From the NCBI RefSeq assembly GCF_036226885.1, contig NZ_CP109027.1:9176001-9240000 (forward strand): DNA of 64,000 bases. The letters are read 5' to 3'. Position numbers and translations under genes: made by a program. This document shows positions 47,050 through 56,246 of the stretch, piece after piece; position 1 is the first letter of the stretch, and each line of letters begins with the position of its first letter. The DNA is from Streptomyces sp. NBC_00663. GTDB taxonomy: Bacteria > Actinomycetota > Actinomycetes > Streptomycetales > Streptomycetaceae. Below the pieces are notes generated by a model. It did not search any database and was not told the origin of the DNA. It saw only the letters and a program-made list of their open reading frames with translations.

Positions 47050-47070
47050 CATACTGAGTATGCTCAGTAT
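47050..47070 (+). promoter_or_regulatory. MarR-type operator overlapping the MFS start
   Basis: Two overlapping palindromes: CATACT-g-AGTATG (47050-47062) and ATACTGAG-tatg-CTCAGTAT (47051-47070). The latter ends one base before the GTG start at 47071. TATGCT (47059-47064) could be a -10 element 7 bp upstream of a leaderless transcript. Confidence 0.7.
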
Positions 47071-48501
47071 GTGTCCGTACGTCTCAACCAGCGCATCGTC
47101 GTCCCCATCGTCTGTGTGGTCACCGCGTTCATGTCCATCGTGGACGGAGCCGGAACCACTGTCGCCCTGCCCTCCATCGGACGGGACTTCGGGCTCGCCA
47201 CCGCGGGCCTGGACGCCGTCGTCGTGGTCTACCCGGTCTGTGTCGGCCTGGCCGTCCCCGTGTCGGCGTGGCTCGGTGACCGCTTCGGCGGCCGGAGCAC
47301 GGTACTCGTCTCGTTCGCCGTCTTCACCCTCGCCTCCGGACTCTGCGGCGCGGCCGGCTCGCTCGGCGAACTCGTCGCCTGGCGCGCCCTCCAGGGCCTG
47401 GCGGCCGGCATTCTGCTCCCGGTCACCGCCGCCCTGCTCTACCGCACCTTCAGCCTGTCCGAGCAGGTCAAGGTCTCCCGCTACATGATCATCCCGCAGC
47501 AGGTGGCACCCGCCCTGGCCCCGATGGGCGCCGGCTGGCTCGTCGACCACATGTCCTGGCGCTGGGTGTTCTACGCCAACCTCCCGATCGGCGCCGCGGT
47601 CCTGGTCTTCGGGCTGCTCTTCCTCGACCGGCACCGGGACCATGTCCCCGGGCGCCTGGACGTGCCGGGCCTGGTGCTCACCGCGTTCGGCACCGCGGGG
47701 CTGATGTTCGGTGTCAGCGAGGGTGCCGAGATGGGCTGGGGGAGTCCGCTGGTGCTGGCCGCACTGATCGGCGGCGCGGCCCTGCTGGGGGCGGCCGTAG
47801 CGGTCGAGCTGCGAGTGCCCGAACCCGCCCTGCGCGTCCGCCTCTTCGCCGACCGGCTCTTCCGTGACACCAACATCACGGCCTTCATCGGCTTCATCGG
47901 CTTCATGGGGGCGATGTTCCTCGGCCCGCTCTTCCTCCAGGAGGGCCTGGGGCTGAGCGCCTGGGAGTCCGGTTCCGCCACCTTCGCCGAGGCCCTCGGT
48001 GTGCTGCTCACCGTCCAGCTCGTCGGTCCGCTCTACGCGCGGGTCGGTCCGCGCCGTATCGCGGGCTGCGGACTGCTCGGGGTGGCGCTGGTGCTGGTCG
48101 CCTTCTCCCGGCTGGACGCCGAGTCCTCGCTGTGGGCGTTCCGGGGGTTGATGTTCCTGCTCGGCGCGGCCATGGGCGGGGTGTTCATGCCCACCACGGT
48201 CGCCTCGTTCACCGCCATCGCGAAGGCCGACGTCTCGCACGCCTCCACCCTCAACACGGTCGTACGGCAGGCCGCCAACGCCGCCGCCCCTGCCGTGGTC
48301 ACCGTCGTACTGGCCTCGGCCACCGCGGTCGGCACCGGTGCCGACGCCCATCCGCCCGTCTCCGCCTTCCAGCACGCCTACCTCGTGCTCGCGGCCGTCT
48401 CCGCCGTCGCCGCGTTCTTCGCCTTCACCATGCCGGACCGCGCGGCCCGCATTGCCGCGTCGGCCCAGCCGGCCTCCCGGCGCGAGGCCGTCGACGCCTG
48501 A
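47071..48501 (+). CDS. MFS drug-efflux transporter (DHA2/EmrB type)
   Basis: A 476-residue transporter with about 14 membrane segments. The MFS A motif is 'WLGDRFGGRSTVLVS' and the drug-export C-type motif appears in 'QQVAPALAPMGAGWLVDHMSWRWVFYANLPIGA'. It presumably exports toxic compounds by proton antiport. GTG 47071 directly follows the operator and no ribosome site is visible upstream, so the mRNA may be leaderless. The divergent MarR gene is the likely repressor. Confidence 0.9.
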   Translation: MSVRLNQRIVVPIVCVVTAFMSIVDGAGTTVALPSIGRDFGLATAGLDAVVVVYPVCVGLAVPVSAWLGDRFGGRSTVLVSFAVFTLASGLCGAAGSLGELVAWRALQGLAAGILLPVTAALLYRTFSLSEQVKVSRYMIIPQQVAPALAPMGAGWLVDHMSWRWVFYANLPIGAAVLVFGLLFLDRHRDHVPGRLDVPGLVLTAFGTAGLMFGVSEGAEMGWGSPLVLAALIGGAALLGAAVAVELRVPEPALRVRLFADRLFRDTNITAFIGFIGFMGAMFLGPLFLQEGLGLSAWESGSATFAEALGVLLTVQLVGPLYARVGPRRIAGCGLLGVALVLVAFSRLDAESSLWAFRGLMFLLGAAMGGVFMPTTVASFTAIAKADVSHASTLNTVVRQAANAAAPAVVTVVLASATAVGTGADAHPPVSAFQHAYLVLAAVSAVAAFFAFTMPDRAARIAASAQPASRREAVDA

Positions 48502-48583
48502 CCGCGTCCGGGTGTATCGCGAGCGCGCCCCCTTCTCCGTGGAAGGCGCGACTCGCGGTGCCCCCGGGCTCCCGACTCGCAGT

Positions 48584-48610
48584 GCCCCCGGGCTCCTGCC
48601 CGGGCGGGGC
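48584..48610. terminator. Possible bidirectional terminator between MFS and MarR genes
   Basis: An imperfect hairpin built on CCCGGGC (48587-48593) and GCCCGGG (48598-48604) with a 4-base loop, extended past a bulged C. It is embedded in a 24-bp tandem duplication (48549-48596). The genes converge on it. Confidence 0.45.
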
Positions 48611-48632
48611 GGGACGCGTGCCGTGGAGCGAG

Positions 48633-49091
48633 CTATGCGCCCTCGCCGTCACCGCGCAGGGAACGGACCATGCCGTGCAGGATCCGGAACGCCTGTGACT
48701 GCTCGGCCTCGGTCAGGTCGGCCAGCATCCTGGCCTCGACGGACCGGACGGCCGCGCTCGCCTGCTCAAGGCTTCGTCGGCCGCGCGGGGTGAGCCGCGT
48801 GGGAAGCGCCTTCCCGACGGGCGCCTCCGAGGGCCTGCTGACGTAACCGTCTCGTTCCAGGGCCTGGAGCAGCACGTTCATCGTCTGCCGCGTCACGAAC
48901 GCGCCCCGCGCGAGCTCGGAGTTCGACAGGCCCGGCCGTTGCGCCAGCAGTTCCAGGCAGGAGTAGTGCGTCACGCTCATCCCGAGCGGCCGCAGCACTT
49001 CCTCCATGGCCGCGCGCAGGGCGCTCGACGCTTCCTTGAGCAGGTAGCCCAGTGACGTCTCCAGGTCGACGCCGACACCTTCTTGACTCAT
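48633..49091 (-). CDS. MarR-family regulator (of the VOC gene)
   Basis: A 152-residue MarR protein: 'TSLGYLLKEASSALRAAMEEVLRPLGMSVTHYSCLELLAQRPGLSNSELARGAFVTRQTMNVLLQALERDGYVSR' contains dimer helices and the HTH, with 'KALPTRLTPRGRRSLEQ' as the wing. ATG 49091 lies inside one of two identical palindromes, so the protein probably represses itself and the divergent VOC gene. Confidence 0.9.
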   Translation of the reverse strand: MSQEGVGVDLETSLGYLLKEASSALRAAMEEVLRPLGMSVTHYSCLELLAQRPGLSNSELARGAFVTRQTMNVLLQALERDGYVSRPSEAPVGKALPTRLTPRGRRSLEQASAAVRSVEARMLADLTEAEQSQAFRILHGMVRSLRGDGEGA

Positions 49092-49134
49092 GTCAGTATT
49101 CTGACATAGCTTGCCGCGTGTCAGAAAACTGACA
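49090..49134. promoter_or_regulatory. Tandem MarR operators between regulator and VOC gene
   Basis: Two copies of TGTCAG-n4-CTGACA: 49091-49106 (spacer TATT; the arms extend to 7 bp) and 49119-49134 (spacer AAAA). Centres are 28 bp apart. The first overlaps the MarR start codon and the second lies about 20 bp before the VOC start. Confidence 0.85.
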
Positions 49135-49154
49135 TGACACAGAGGAGCGCCCCC

Positions 49155-49523
49155 ATGCCCGTCACCGGCCCCGACTTCATCTCGCTCCAAGTGCGCGACC
49201 TCGACGCCTCACAGGCGTTCTACGAGCAGTACCTGGGCGTCGTCCGCTCGCAGGCCGGGCCGCCGCACGCCGTCGTCTTCGAGACGAAGCCGATCGCGTT
49301 CGCACTCCGCGACATCATCCCCGGCACCGACCTCGCATCCGTCGCCCATCCCGGCATCGGCGCCGCGATCTGGCTCCACGCCACCGACGTCCAGGCCATC
49401 CACGACGCACTCGCCGCCGACGGCCACACCATCGTCTCCGCACCGATCGACGGACCCTTCGGCCGCACCTTCACCTTCGCCGATCCCGACGGCTACCAGG
49501 TCACGCTCCACGACCGCACCTGA
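49155..49523 (+). CDS. VOC-family protein
   Basis: A 122-residue vicinal-oxygen-chelate protein: 'FISLQVRDLDASQAFYEQYLGVVR' at the start and 'FTFADPDGYQVTLHDRT' at the end. ATG 49155 has AGAGGAG at 7 bp; ATG 49134 overlaps the operator and is less likely. Divergent from the MarR gene with shared operators, it is probably induced by a small electrophile or drug, but the ligand is unknown. Confidence 0.88.
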   Translation: MPVTGPDFISLQVRDLDASQAFYEQYLGVVRSQAGPPHAVVFETKPIAFALRDIIPGTDLASVAHPGIGAAIWLHATDVQAIHDALAADGHTIVSAPIDGPFGRTFTFADPDGYQVTLHDRT

Positions 49524-49571
49524 CACCCTCGGTGATCCCCCTCAACTCGCAATCATCAGTACCGTGTTGCT

Positions 49572-51101
49572 ATGGCTCAGTCTCCGGTGGTCTTCGTCTC
49601 GCACACGGTCCGGGATCACCGGGATCACGATCTCGCCCACCGCCTGGCCGAGGGACTCACGCAGCGGGGCATCAGGGCATGGATCGCGCCGGACGACGTG
49701 TCGATCGGCGCGGACTGGCAGGAACAGCTGGTCTCGGCCCTGCTCGAGCAGTGCACGCACTTCCTGGTCATTCTCTCCGCGGCGAGCGCGGACGCGGAGT
49801 GGGTCCGGGCCGAGATCGACCTGGCCAGACGACGACGCGAGAGCGATCCGTCGTTCACGATCCTGCCTCTGGTGGTCGGCGACCAGCGGCATGAGTTCCT
49901 CGACCGTTTCCAGCGGATCCCCTATCAGCCGGATGTTCCCGCGCAGTTGGCGCTCATCCTCGACGCCCTGGACCTTCCGGCGGAACCGCCCGCGAGGGTG
50001 GCGGAGCTGACCGAACACTTCGTCGGCCGGGAGAACGTGTTCGCCGCCTTCGACGCGTTCCGGGCCCGCCACGACCGGGGGCTCTTCACGGTCGTCGGCG
50101 ACCCGGGGGAGGGCAAGAGCGCGATCTGCGCGGAGTTCAGCCGGCGCACCGGCTGTGTCACCCACTTCAACCTCCGGGCCGAGGGCGCCCATCGCGCCCT
50201 GGGCTGCGCGGTCAACGTCCGCGCGCAACTGGCCAGGCGGCTCGCTGTGACGCTGCCCGGGCCCCCGGCCGGCACCGCCGAACTCCCCGGGTACTGGACG
50301 CGGTTGCTGGAGGCCGCGGCTCGGGCGGGCGAGCCGCTCGTCATCGCTGTGGACGCGTTGGACGAAGTGGACCTGTCCGACCACCCGGACGGCACGAACG
50401 TGCTGTTCCTGCCCGAGTCGTTGCCACAGGGCGTGTACCTCCTGCTGACGCGTCGGCGCAGCGCGGTGCCGTTGGTCAACCGGGCGCCACAGGACACCTA
50501 CGACCTGGGAGCGCACCGGGGCGAGAGTCGGGCCGACGTCGTGGAGTACCTGCGGAACGCGGTGACACGGCTGGACCTCACACCGTGGATCGTCGAGCGG
50601 CACGGTCTCGACAAGGAGGGATTCGTCGAGACCCTCGCGGACAAGAGCCAGTGCAACTTCATGTACCTGCACTACGTCCTTCCGCAGATCGCCGACGGCA
50701 CGTACCGCGCGGTGGACGTCACGGAATTGCCCGAGGGCCTACAGGGGTACTACCAGGACCACTGGCGGCGGATGGGCATGCAGCAGCAGCCCCTGCCCCG
50801 CAGGAAGATCCACATCGTGTACGTCATGTCGGAGCTGTCGCGGCCCGTGTCGGGGACGTTCCTCGCCGATCTCCTGCGCGAGGACCCCACCGAGGTCCAG
50901 TCGGTCCTTGAGGAGTGGAAACAGTTCCTGCACGTGGGCCACGCCCACGGTGGGCGTGTCTACAGCATCTATCACGCGAGCTTCCTGGACTTCCTGCACG
51001 ACAAGGAGATCGTGCGGGCCGCCGGCGAGTCGATCACCCGGATCAACGAGGAGATCGCCGACCGGCTCTACGCCGACCTGTTCGGGGCCGACGATGCGTG
51101 A
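49572..51101 (+). CDS. TIR-domain STAND NTPase
   Basis: A 509-residue protein. Residues 5-105 are a TIR domain: 'VFVSHTVRDHRDHDLAHRL', 'GIRAWIAPDDVSIGADW' and 'SAASADAEWVRAEIDLA', with Glu81 at the position of the catalytic NADase Glu. A linker leads to a STAND ATPase: 'HFVGREN' (149-155), Walker A GDPGEGKS (176-183), Walker B VIAVDALDE (257-265) and 'LLTRRR'. The C-terminal part is winged-helix-like. No sensor repeats are present; these are encoded by the next gene, which overlaps by 8 bp. Such proteins typically oligomerise on sensing a signal and hydrolyse NAD. A phage-defence or cell-death role is inferred. Confidence 0.88.
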   Translation: MAQSPVVFVSHTVRDHRDHDLAHRLAEGLTQRGIRAWIAPDDVSIGADWQEQLVSALLEQCTHFLVILSAASADAEWVRAEIDLARRRRESDPSFTILPLVVGDQRHEFLDRFQRIPYQPDVPAQLALILDALDLPAEPPARVAELTEHFVGRENVFAAFDAFRARHDRGLFTVVGDPGEGKSAICAEFSRRTGCVTHFNLRAEGAHRALGCAVNVRAQLARRLAVTLPGPPAGTAELPGYWTRLLEAAARAGEPLVIAVDALDEVDLSDHPDGTNVLFLPESLPQGVYLLLTRRRSAVPLVNRAPQDTYDLGAHRGESRADVVEYLRNAVTRLDLTPWIVERHGLDKEGFVETLADKSQCNFMYLHYVLPQIADGTYRAVDVTELPEGLQGYYQDHWRRMGMQQQPLPRRKIHIVYVMSELSRPVSGTFLADLLREDPTEVQSVLEEWKQFLHVGHAHGGRVYSIYHASFLDFLHDKEIVRAAGESITRINEEIADRLYADLFGADDA

Positions 51102-53718
51102 GAGCCGGCCACGCCTGGATCTGATGTCCCCGGAGAAACGGGCCTTCATCTGTGCGGAGCTGTGCAACTACCTGGCCGCCGCGGGCCGGTTCGAGCGACT
51201 GGACTCCCTGCTCACGGACATCGACTTCCTCGCCCAGCGTTGCCGGTACGACGGGGTGGACGGAGTACTGCGCGACCTGGAGAACGCCCGTACGGCCCGG
51301 CCGCACCCCTGGCCGGACGACGCACCACAGACCCAGTTCACCCGCTTCCTGGCACGTTCGTCGCACCTGCTGCGCCGGCAGCCGGCACTCATCTGGCAAG
51401 AGGCCCTCAACTGCGCGGAACCCGCGGTGGCGGACGCCGCCGAGGCACACCGTGAGCTGATGCCGGCCGAACCCAGGCTGCGCCGCGGGAGCCCACCGGT
51501 GGCGGACCACCACACCGGGCAGATCGTGTCCCTCGCCTTCTGGGGATCCGACCTCCTCGTGTCCACCACCGGACTGGAGGTCTGGGCGTGGGACGTCGCC
51601 GGCGCACGGGTACGCGCCCGCTTCGACACCCCGCCGGCACCGGCGAAGTCACTCTCGGTCTCACCCGACCGACGCCACCTGGCCGCGGGCTACGGTTCGC
51701 CCGACCCCTCGCCGCACTTGTCCGGGGTCCGTGTCTGGACGCGCGACGGCGCGGTGCGAGCCACGCACGAACTCCAGGACTGGGTCTACACCGTGCGGTG
51801 GCGCTCCGCCGACCAACTGCTCGCGGGCGGCGGGATGCCCCAGGGATCGGAGGCGAACGGGACCATCTGGCGCATCGACCTCACCCAGCGGAGCAGCGAG
51901 CCGGTCGACCACTGGCTCGCGGACCGCCCGGTCGTTCTGACCTGGGACCCCGAACCGGGCGACGCCGGCCAGATGATGGCCCTGAGCATGGACGGCTTCG
52001 TCCTGCACCTGAGTCCCGACTACCGCCCCATCACCCAGCAGGAGGCCGTCGAGCTCTCCCTCCGCCTGATGGAGGACGGCGACTACGCCGCACACGACGA
52101 ACGGATGCTGGCCCGCAGACCCGTCGTCCTGCACCTCGCCGCGCCCGCCACCGACACCGCCGGCTTCCTGCGCGCCGCCGACGCCTTCCGCCACGCGAAC
52201 CGGATCTGCCTGCTGGGGCACCGGCCCGTGCCGCCCGAAATGGCGGCCTGGCACAGTGCCGTGGCCGACGGCGTGTACCTCCTGGACCTGGCCGACGGAG
52301 AGCACCTGCACTCCGGGTTCCACCGGCAACTGCTGGACGCCGGGTTCCGCGCCCTGTGCCTCGCCGTGTCACCGGTGGACGAGCAGTTCGCCTACGGCGC
52401 CGGACACGGCCGGGCGTACGTGGGCACGATGAACGAGACGCGTGTGATCCACCAGGGAGACGCCCCCGTCACCGCTGTCTGTTTCGACGACGCCGCCCAC
52501 CTCGTGGCCGTCGGGGACGCGGCGTCGGGTGTCTCGGTCTACGACGTCCGGTCCGGCGAGCCCCGGATGCGGACCCGCCGCCCCGCTCCGGTGGTCGCCG
52601 CGATCGTCGATCCCGACGTCGACCTGGTGCTCTTCGCGGACCGCGTCGAGGTCGGCGCCACGACGGTGGCCCTGCCCGAGGGGATGACCGGCATCGCCGT
52701 CGCGCGCTGCGCCCGACTCGCCGTAGTCCTTTGTCATGCCGCAGAAGCCCCAGCGGACGAGGCCGACTGGCTCGTGATCGTCGACCTGCGCACCCCGGCC
52801 GTCCTGGTGCCCGTTCCGGTCACCGTGCCGCACCGCGACCGGGCGGCCGACGCCGCGGCCCCGGGGTTCCGCCAGGTGGGGGTGACCGTGGAGCCGGACG
52901 GATGCCGGGTACACCTCGCGTCAGCCGAGGGCGTGACCTCCTGCCTGCTGCTGGCACCCGAGACACACACCGGCTTCGCATTGCCGGCCGAGGTACGTGA
53001 CCGCGAACGGTCCATGACGGCGCTCCGCATCGGACAGCGGGAGCCCGACCTCGCCTGCACTCTGCTCGCCGTACTGCCCGAAGGAGTCCTGGCCGCCTAC
53101 GTCGACAACAGGGCCTTCCCGATCGTGACCGGGGAGCTGCACATGTGGACGCCCGAACACAGCGAAGTCATACGGTGCGACAGTGCCGTCAGCGCACTGC
53201 GGGCGTCGTCGGACCTCATGGTCGTGGGCACGGAACACGGTGAGGCCATCGCGCTGCGCCTCGACGACGCCGTCTGGCACCGGCTTTCCACCGTCCACCA
53301 TCAGGTCACCGTCACCTCGGTGGCCCTGGCCGAGGACCTGGCCTGCTCGGCATCTCAGGACGGCCTGATCCAGGTGTGGCGCGTACGTGACGGCGCGAAC
53401 GTCCTCACGACCTCGCTCGACGCCGAGCCCCTCTCCATCTGCCTGAACGGTTCGTCGCTGTCCGTCGTGGACACCGTCGGCCGCACCCACCGATGGCACA
53501 TCGAGAACCTCACCCTCGCGCAACCCGCACCACCCCAGCCGTCGACCGTCGAGGAACTCCATCTCCAGGCGGCCGGCTGTATCGCGCGGGCGGTCGCCAT
53601 GGCCTCAACGGGCAAGGTACGTCAAGCCGTTCGGCTTCTCGATGAACTGCCCGAGCTTCCCCGACGCCCTGTCGTCAAGAAGTACTGGACCAGGCTGCTG
53701 CGGCGCGGCCGGTTGTGA
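51094..53718 (+). CDS. WD40/beta-propeller sensor-like protein paired with TIR-STAND
   Basis: An 874-residue protein. Residues about 10-130 are helical ('EKRAFICAELCNYLAAAGRFERLDSLLTDIDFLAQRC'), matching the arm between NTPase and WD40 repeats in fused STAND proteins. The rest is WD40/propeller sequence ('GQIVSLAFWGSDLLVSTTGLEVWAWDVAG', 'VSVYDVRSGEP', 'TSVALAEDLACSASQDGLIQVWRVRDG'). ATG 51094 lies inside the TIR gene end (ATGCGTGA), in another frame, so translation is coupled. Normally these parts form one chain, so this is a split sensor or a frameshifted gene. No signal peptide. Confidence 0.82.
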   Translation: MRESRPRLDLMSPEKRAFICAELCNYLAAAGRFERLDSLLTDIDFLAQRCRYDGVDGVLRDLENARTARPHPWPDDAPQTQFTRFLARSSHLLRRQPALIWQEALNCAEPAVADAAEAHRELMPAEPRLRRGSPPVADHHTGQIVSLAFWGSDLLVSTTGLEVWAWDVAGARVRARFDTPPAPAKSLSVSPDRRHLAAGYGSPDPSPHLSGVRVWTRDGAVRATHELQDWVYTVRWRSADQLLAGGGMPQGSEANGTIWRIDLTQRSSEPVDHWLADRPVVLTWDPEPGDAGQMMALSMDGFVLHLSPDYRPITQQEAVELSLRLMEDGDYAAHDERMLARRPVVLHLAAPATDTAGFLRAADAFRHANRICLLGHRPVPPEMAAWHSAVADGVYLLDLADGEHLHSGFHRQLLDAGFRALCLAVSPVDEQFAYGAGHGRAYVGTMNETRVIHQGDAPVTAVCFDDAAHLVAVGDAASGVSVYDVRSGEPRMRTRRPAPVVAAIVDPDVDLVLFADRVEVGATTVALPEGMTGIAVARCARLAVVLCHAAEAPADEADWLVIVDLRTPAVLVPVPVTVPHRDRAADAAAPGFRQVGVTVEPDGCRVHLASAEGVTSCLLLAPETHTGFALPAEVRDRERSMTALRIGQREPDLACTLLAVLPEGVLAAYVDNRAFPIVTGELHMWTPEHSEVIRCDSAVSALRASSDLMVVGTEHGEAIALRLDDAVWHRLSTVHHQVTVTSVALAEDLACSASQDGLIQVWRVRDGANVLTTSLDAEPLSICLNGSSLSVVDTVGRTHRWHIENLTLAQPAPPQPSTVEELHLQAAGCIARAVAMASTGKVRQAVRLLDELPELPRRPVVKKYWTRLLRRGRL

Positions 53719-53794
53719 GGTGCCGTCGGCGGGCACGCAGCCTCAGCCGGCCAGTTCGCCAAGGCGCCGCCAGATGCGCTCGCGATGTCACGCG

Positions 53795-54639
53795 TCAGGG
53801 GCGACGGGGTCGAGCGCGGGCGCCCTCGGTGTCTGCCGTTCGCGGCTTCTTCTGCGTCTCGGCCCAGGTCGCCGGCAGGGTGAGGCCGTCCGCGCTGGGC
53901 GTTCCGGGAACCGCGGTGTAGGTGGTGATCGAGACGTGCGGGTCGCCGGGCAGGGCGAAGTCGTCGTACGCGAGGTCCATCCTGCCGATGGCCGGGTGGT
54001 GGACGACCTTGCGTCCCGCGAGTGGCGGCGCAAATCGTGCCTGGCCCACCGGGCGCTGAAATCGGAGCTGCGCGTGGAGAGCTCGCCGATGAGTTCGGTC
54101 ACCTGCCGGTCCGCCTCGTCGAGGTCGGTGTAGTGGGCCTGCGCGCGGGGGTCGAGGACCACGTATCCGGCGAGGTTCGGTGGCTGCCGGCCGGTGGTGA
54201 ACAGGTCGACGTACCGGGCGCGGCCCAGGTTGTTGGCCGCGAGGAGATCGAGGCGGCCGTTCTGGATGACGGCGGGCACGCTCATGGAGTCGAGGACCTG
54301 CTGCACGGACGCGGTGATGGGGGAGGTGCGCTGGGGGCGTTTGCGGCGTGCGCCGGGTGCGACGTTGCGGGCCAGGTCATACAGGTGGGCACGCTCGTCG
54401 TCATCCAGTTGCAGCGCACCGGCGACCGCGTCGAGGACACTCTCGGACGCGCCACCGATCCGGCCGCGCTCCATACGGGTGTAGTACTCGACGCTGAGGC
54501 CCGCGAGCATCGCGACCTCCTCGCGCCGCAGCCCTTGGACGCGGCGGTGCCCTGCGACGTAGGGGAGCCCGGCCTGCTCGGGTGTGATCCTCGCCCGGCG
54601 GCTCATGAGGAAGCCCCTGATCTCCTGCCGGAACTCCAT
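53795..54639 (-). pseudogene. XRE-family regulator (MmyB-like), frameshifted
   Basis: The N-terminal 200 residues are intact: HTH 'GHRRVQGLRREEVAMLAGLSVEYYTRMERGR' and the MmyB-like sensor region 'PAVIQNGRLDLLAANNLGRARYVDLF'. After 'RWARHDLRRH' the frame changes near 54020. The expected ending 'LAGRKVVHHPAIGRMDLAYDDF' and 'SITTYTAVPGTPSADGLTLP' is in the neighbouring frame. One missing base in GAGTGGCGGCG would explain it, so this is a real pseudogene or a sequencing error. It is divergent from a truncated alcohol dehydrogenase gene. Confidence 0.8.
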
Positions 54640-54713
54640 GCCTTCCAGGCTAGGGCGCCTGTTCCGGGTGTGGGGGTCCCTGAGAGTGCCTGGCACATGG
54701 AGGCATCAACGAC

Positions 54714-55316
54714 GTGGCCCAACCGACCCCGACGGGGCACGAATACGTCGGCGTGGTCACCGGGATCGGCGACGAGGTGAAGAACATCGAAGTGGGTGAC
54801 TTCGTCGTCGGTTCGTTCATGGCCTCGGACAACACCTGTGAGATCTGTGCGGCCGGCTACCAGTCCCGGTGCGCGCATGTCGAGTTCGTCGGTGCCGGCG
54901 GGGCGCAGGCGGAGTACCTGCGGGTGCCGCTGGCCGACGGCACGGTCGTCGCCACTCCCGCCGTGCCGGACGACGACCTGATCCCCTCGCTGCTGGCCGC
55001 CTCCGACGTGCTCGGGAGCGGCTGGTTCGGCGCGGTGGCCGCCGAGGCCGGGCCGGGCAAGACCGTGGCCGTGGTCGGCGACGGAGCCGTGGGCCTGCTC
55101 GCTGTCCTGGCCGCGAAGCAGCTGGGCGCGGATCGGATCATCGCGATGTCTCGGCACGCCTCGCGGCAGAAGCTCGCGATCGAGTTCGGCGCGACCGAAG
55201 TCGTCGAGGAGCGTGGCGGCGCGGGCGTGGCCAAGGTCAAGGAGCTCACCGGCGGATACGGCGCCCACAGCGTGATCGAGGCCGTCGGCACCCAGGAATC
55301 GACGGTGGCGTCGACT
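54714..55316 (+). pseudogene. Zinc alcohol dehydrogenase, truncated at both ends
   Basis: A medium-chain dehydrogenase lacking about the first 60 residues and the last third. It starts at 'AQPTPTGHEYVGVVTGIGDEV' and keeps the Cys-rich structural-zinc loop ('DNTCEICAAGYQSRC') and the Rossmann loop 'VAVVGDGAVGLLAVLAAKQLGADRII'. It breaks off after 'GYGAHSVIEAVGTQEST', right at an AAAACGTTTT box. The catalytic-domain start is lost, so it is not functional. Confidence 0.85.
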
Positions 55317-55326
55317 AAAACGTTTT
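55317..55326. promoter_or_regulatory. LacI-type box AAAACGTTTT (upstream copy)
   Basis: A perfect 10-bp palindrome, identical to the one before the sugar ABC operon at 56247, in a GC-rich setting. It marks the exact point where the alcohol dehydrogenase remnant ends and precedes a 2-hydroxyacid dehydrogenase remnant. Confidence 0.65.
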
Positions 55327-55460
55327 CAAGACGACATCCTCAGCCGCGGCATCAGCGGCCATCGCACCGCAGACCTGCGCACCCGCCGGGAACGCGACGT
55401 CGTCGACCTCGAACCAGACCTGCTGTCCGTGCTGCCTGGACCGGCCTGGTCCACGTTGGC

Positions 55461-55495
55461 CAGCGCCCAGCGCCCAGCGCCCAGCGCCCAGCGCC
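55461..55495. repeat. Tandem heptamer array CAGCGCC x5
   Basis: Five head-to-tail 7-bp units (55461-55495), followed by a variant CCGCGCC. It resembles the heptamer array at 29364 in design but has another sequence. It lies within decayed coding sequence. Confidence 0.85.
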
Positions 55496-55516
55496 CCGCG
55501 CCCACCGCCCGCCGCG

Positions 55517-56240
55517 GTGGTGCTCTCGCCCCCTCTCCAGGACGAGGTCTTCGGCCCGGCCGCGTGGGCCGAACCGGCCGGCCTCGTCGACCTGGTGGCC
55601 ACCTGCCCCCGCGGCGCTGACCTCGCCGTGCACCATCCTCGGCGCGACGAGGTCGAAGCGCTCGTCACCTCTGGCGCGCGCCCCCGCTGTCGGCGATCAA
55701 CGCCAACAACAAGTCCGGTCGCAGAGTAGGTGTACCCCCAGCCCTTCCTCGCCCTGAAGGACGCGCACCGCCGCTCCCGACGTATCGTCACCGACCGGGT
55801 GCTGCCCCGCTGGAGACCGGCCCCGGCACCCGTGAACACACCGTCAGGCTGGTCTCGTTCGGCGCCGTGGCCCGCCGCAAGACCGCGCGGCGGCTGCACC
55901 GGCTCGACGTGGAGATCCTGGCCTGGCACCCGTACCTGGACGTGGACGCGTTCCGGGCGGAGGGCGTGACCAAGGCGGCCGAGCTGTCCGAACTGGCCGC
56001 GCGATTCCGGGTGTTGAGCACTCACCCACCGCTCATCGAGGGCCGCACAGAGAAAGTCGTCGGCGCTGACCTGCTGCGGCTGCCGCCCCGGTGAGCGCCC
56101 CTCATCAACACCGCGCGCGGAGCCGCGATCCACGAACTCCGGTGCCTGGCCGCGCGGTTGACGCCGCCGCACGCCGTGCCGGCGGCCTCCGCCCACCTGA
56201 TGGCCTGGCTTCACGCATCTCGTCCGAAGCATTGACCCCG
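55517..56240 (+). pseudogene. D-2-hydroxyacid dehydrogenase remnant (several frame breaks)
   Basis: Fragments in changing frames follow the order of the family. 'FGPAAWAEPAGLVDLVATCP' (55550-) is the N-terminus. 'SPVAE' then 'LALKDAHRRSRRIVTDRV' (55720-55800) is the middle. 'GAVARKTARRLHRLDVEILAWHPYLD' with 'GVTKAAELSELAARFRVLSTHPPLIEGRTEKVVGADLL' (55860-56090) is the NAD-binding domain. 'PLINTARGAAIHE' (56100-) is the catalytic block. At least three frameshifts and a stop occur. It lies between two LacI-type boxes, so it was probably once part of the same regulon as the ABC genes. Confidence 0.75.
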
Positions 56241-56246
56241 CCTCTG

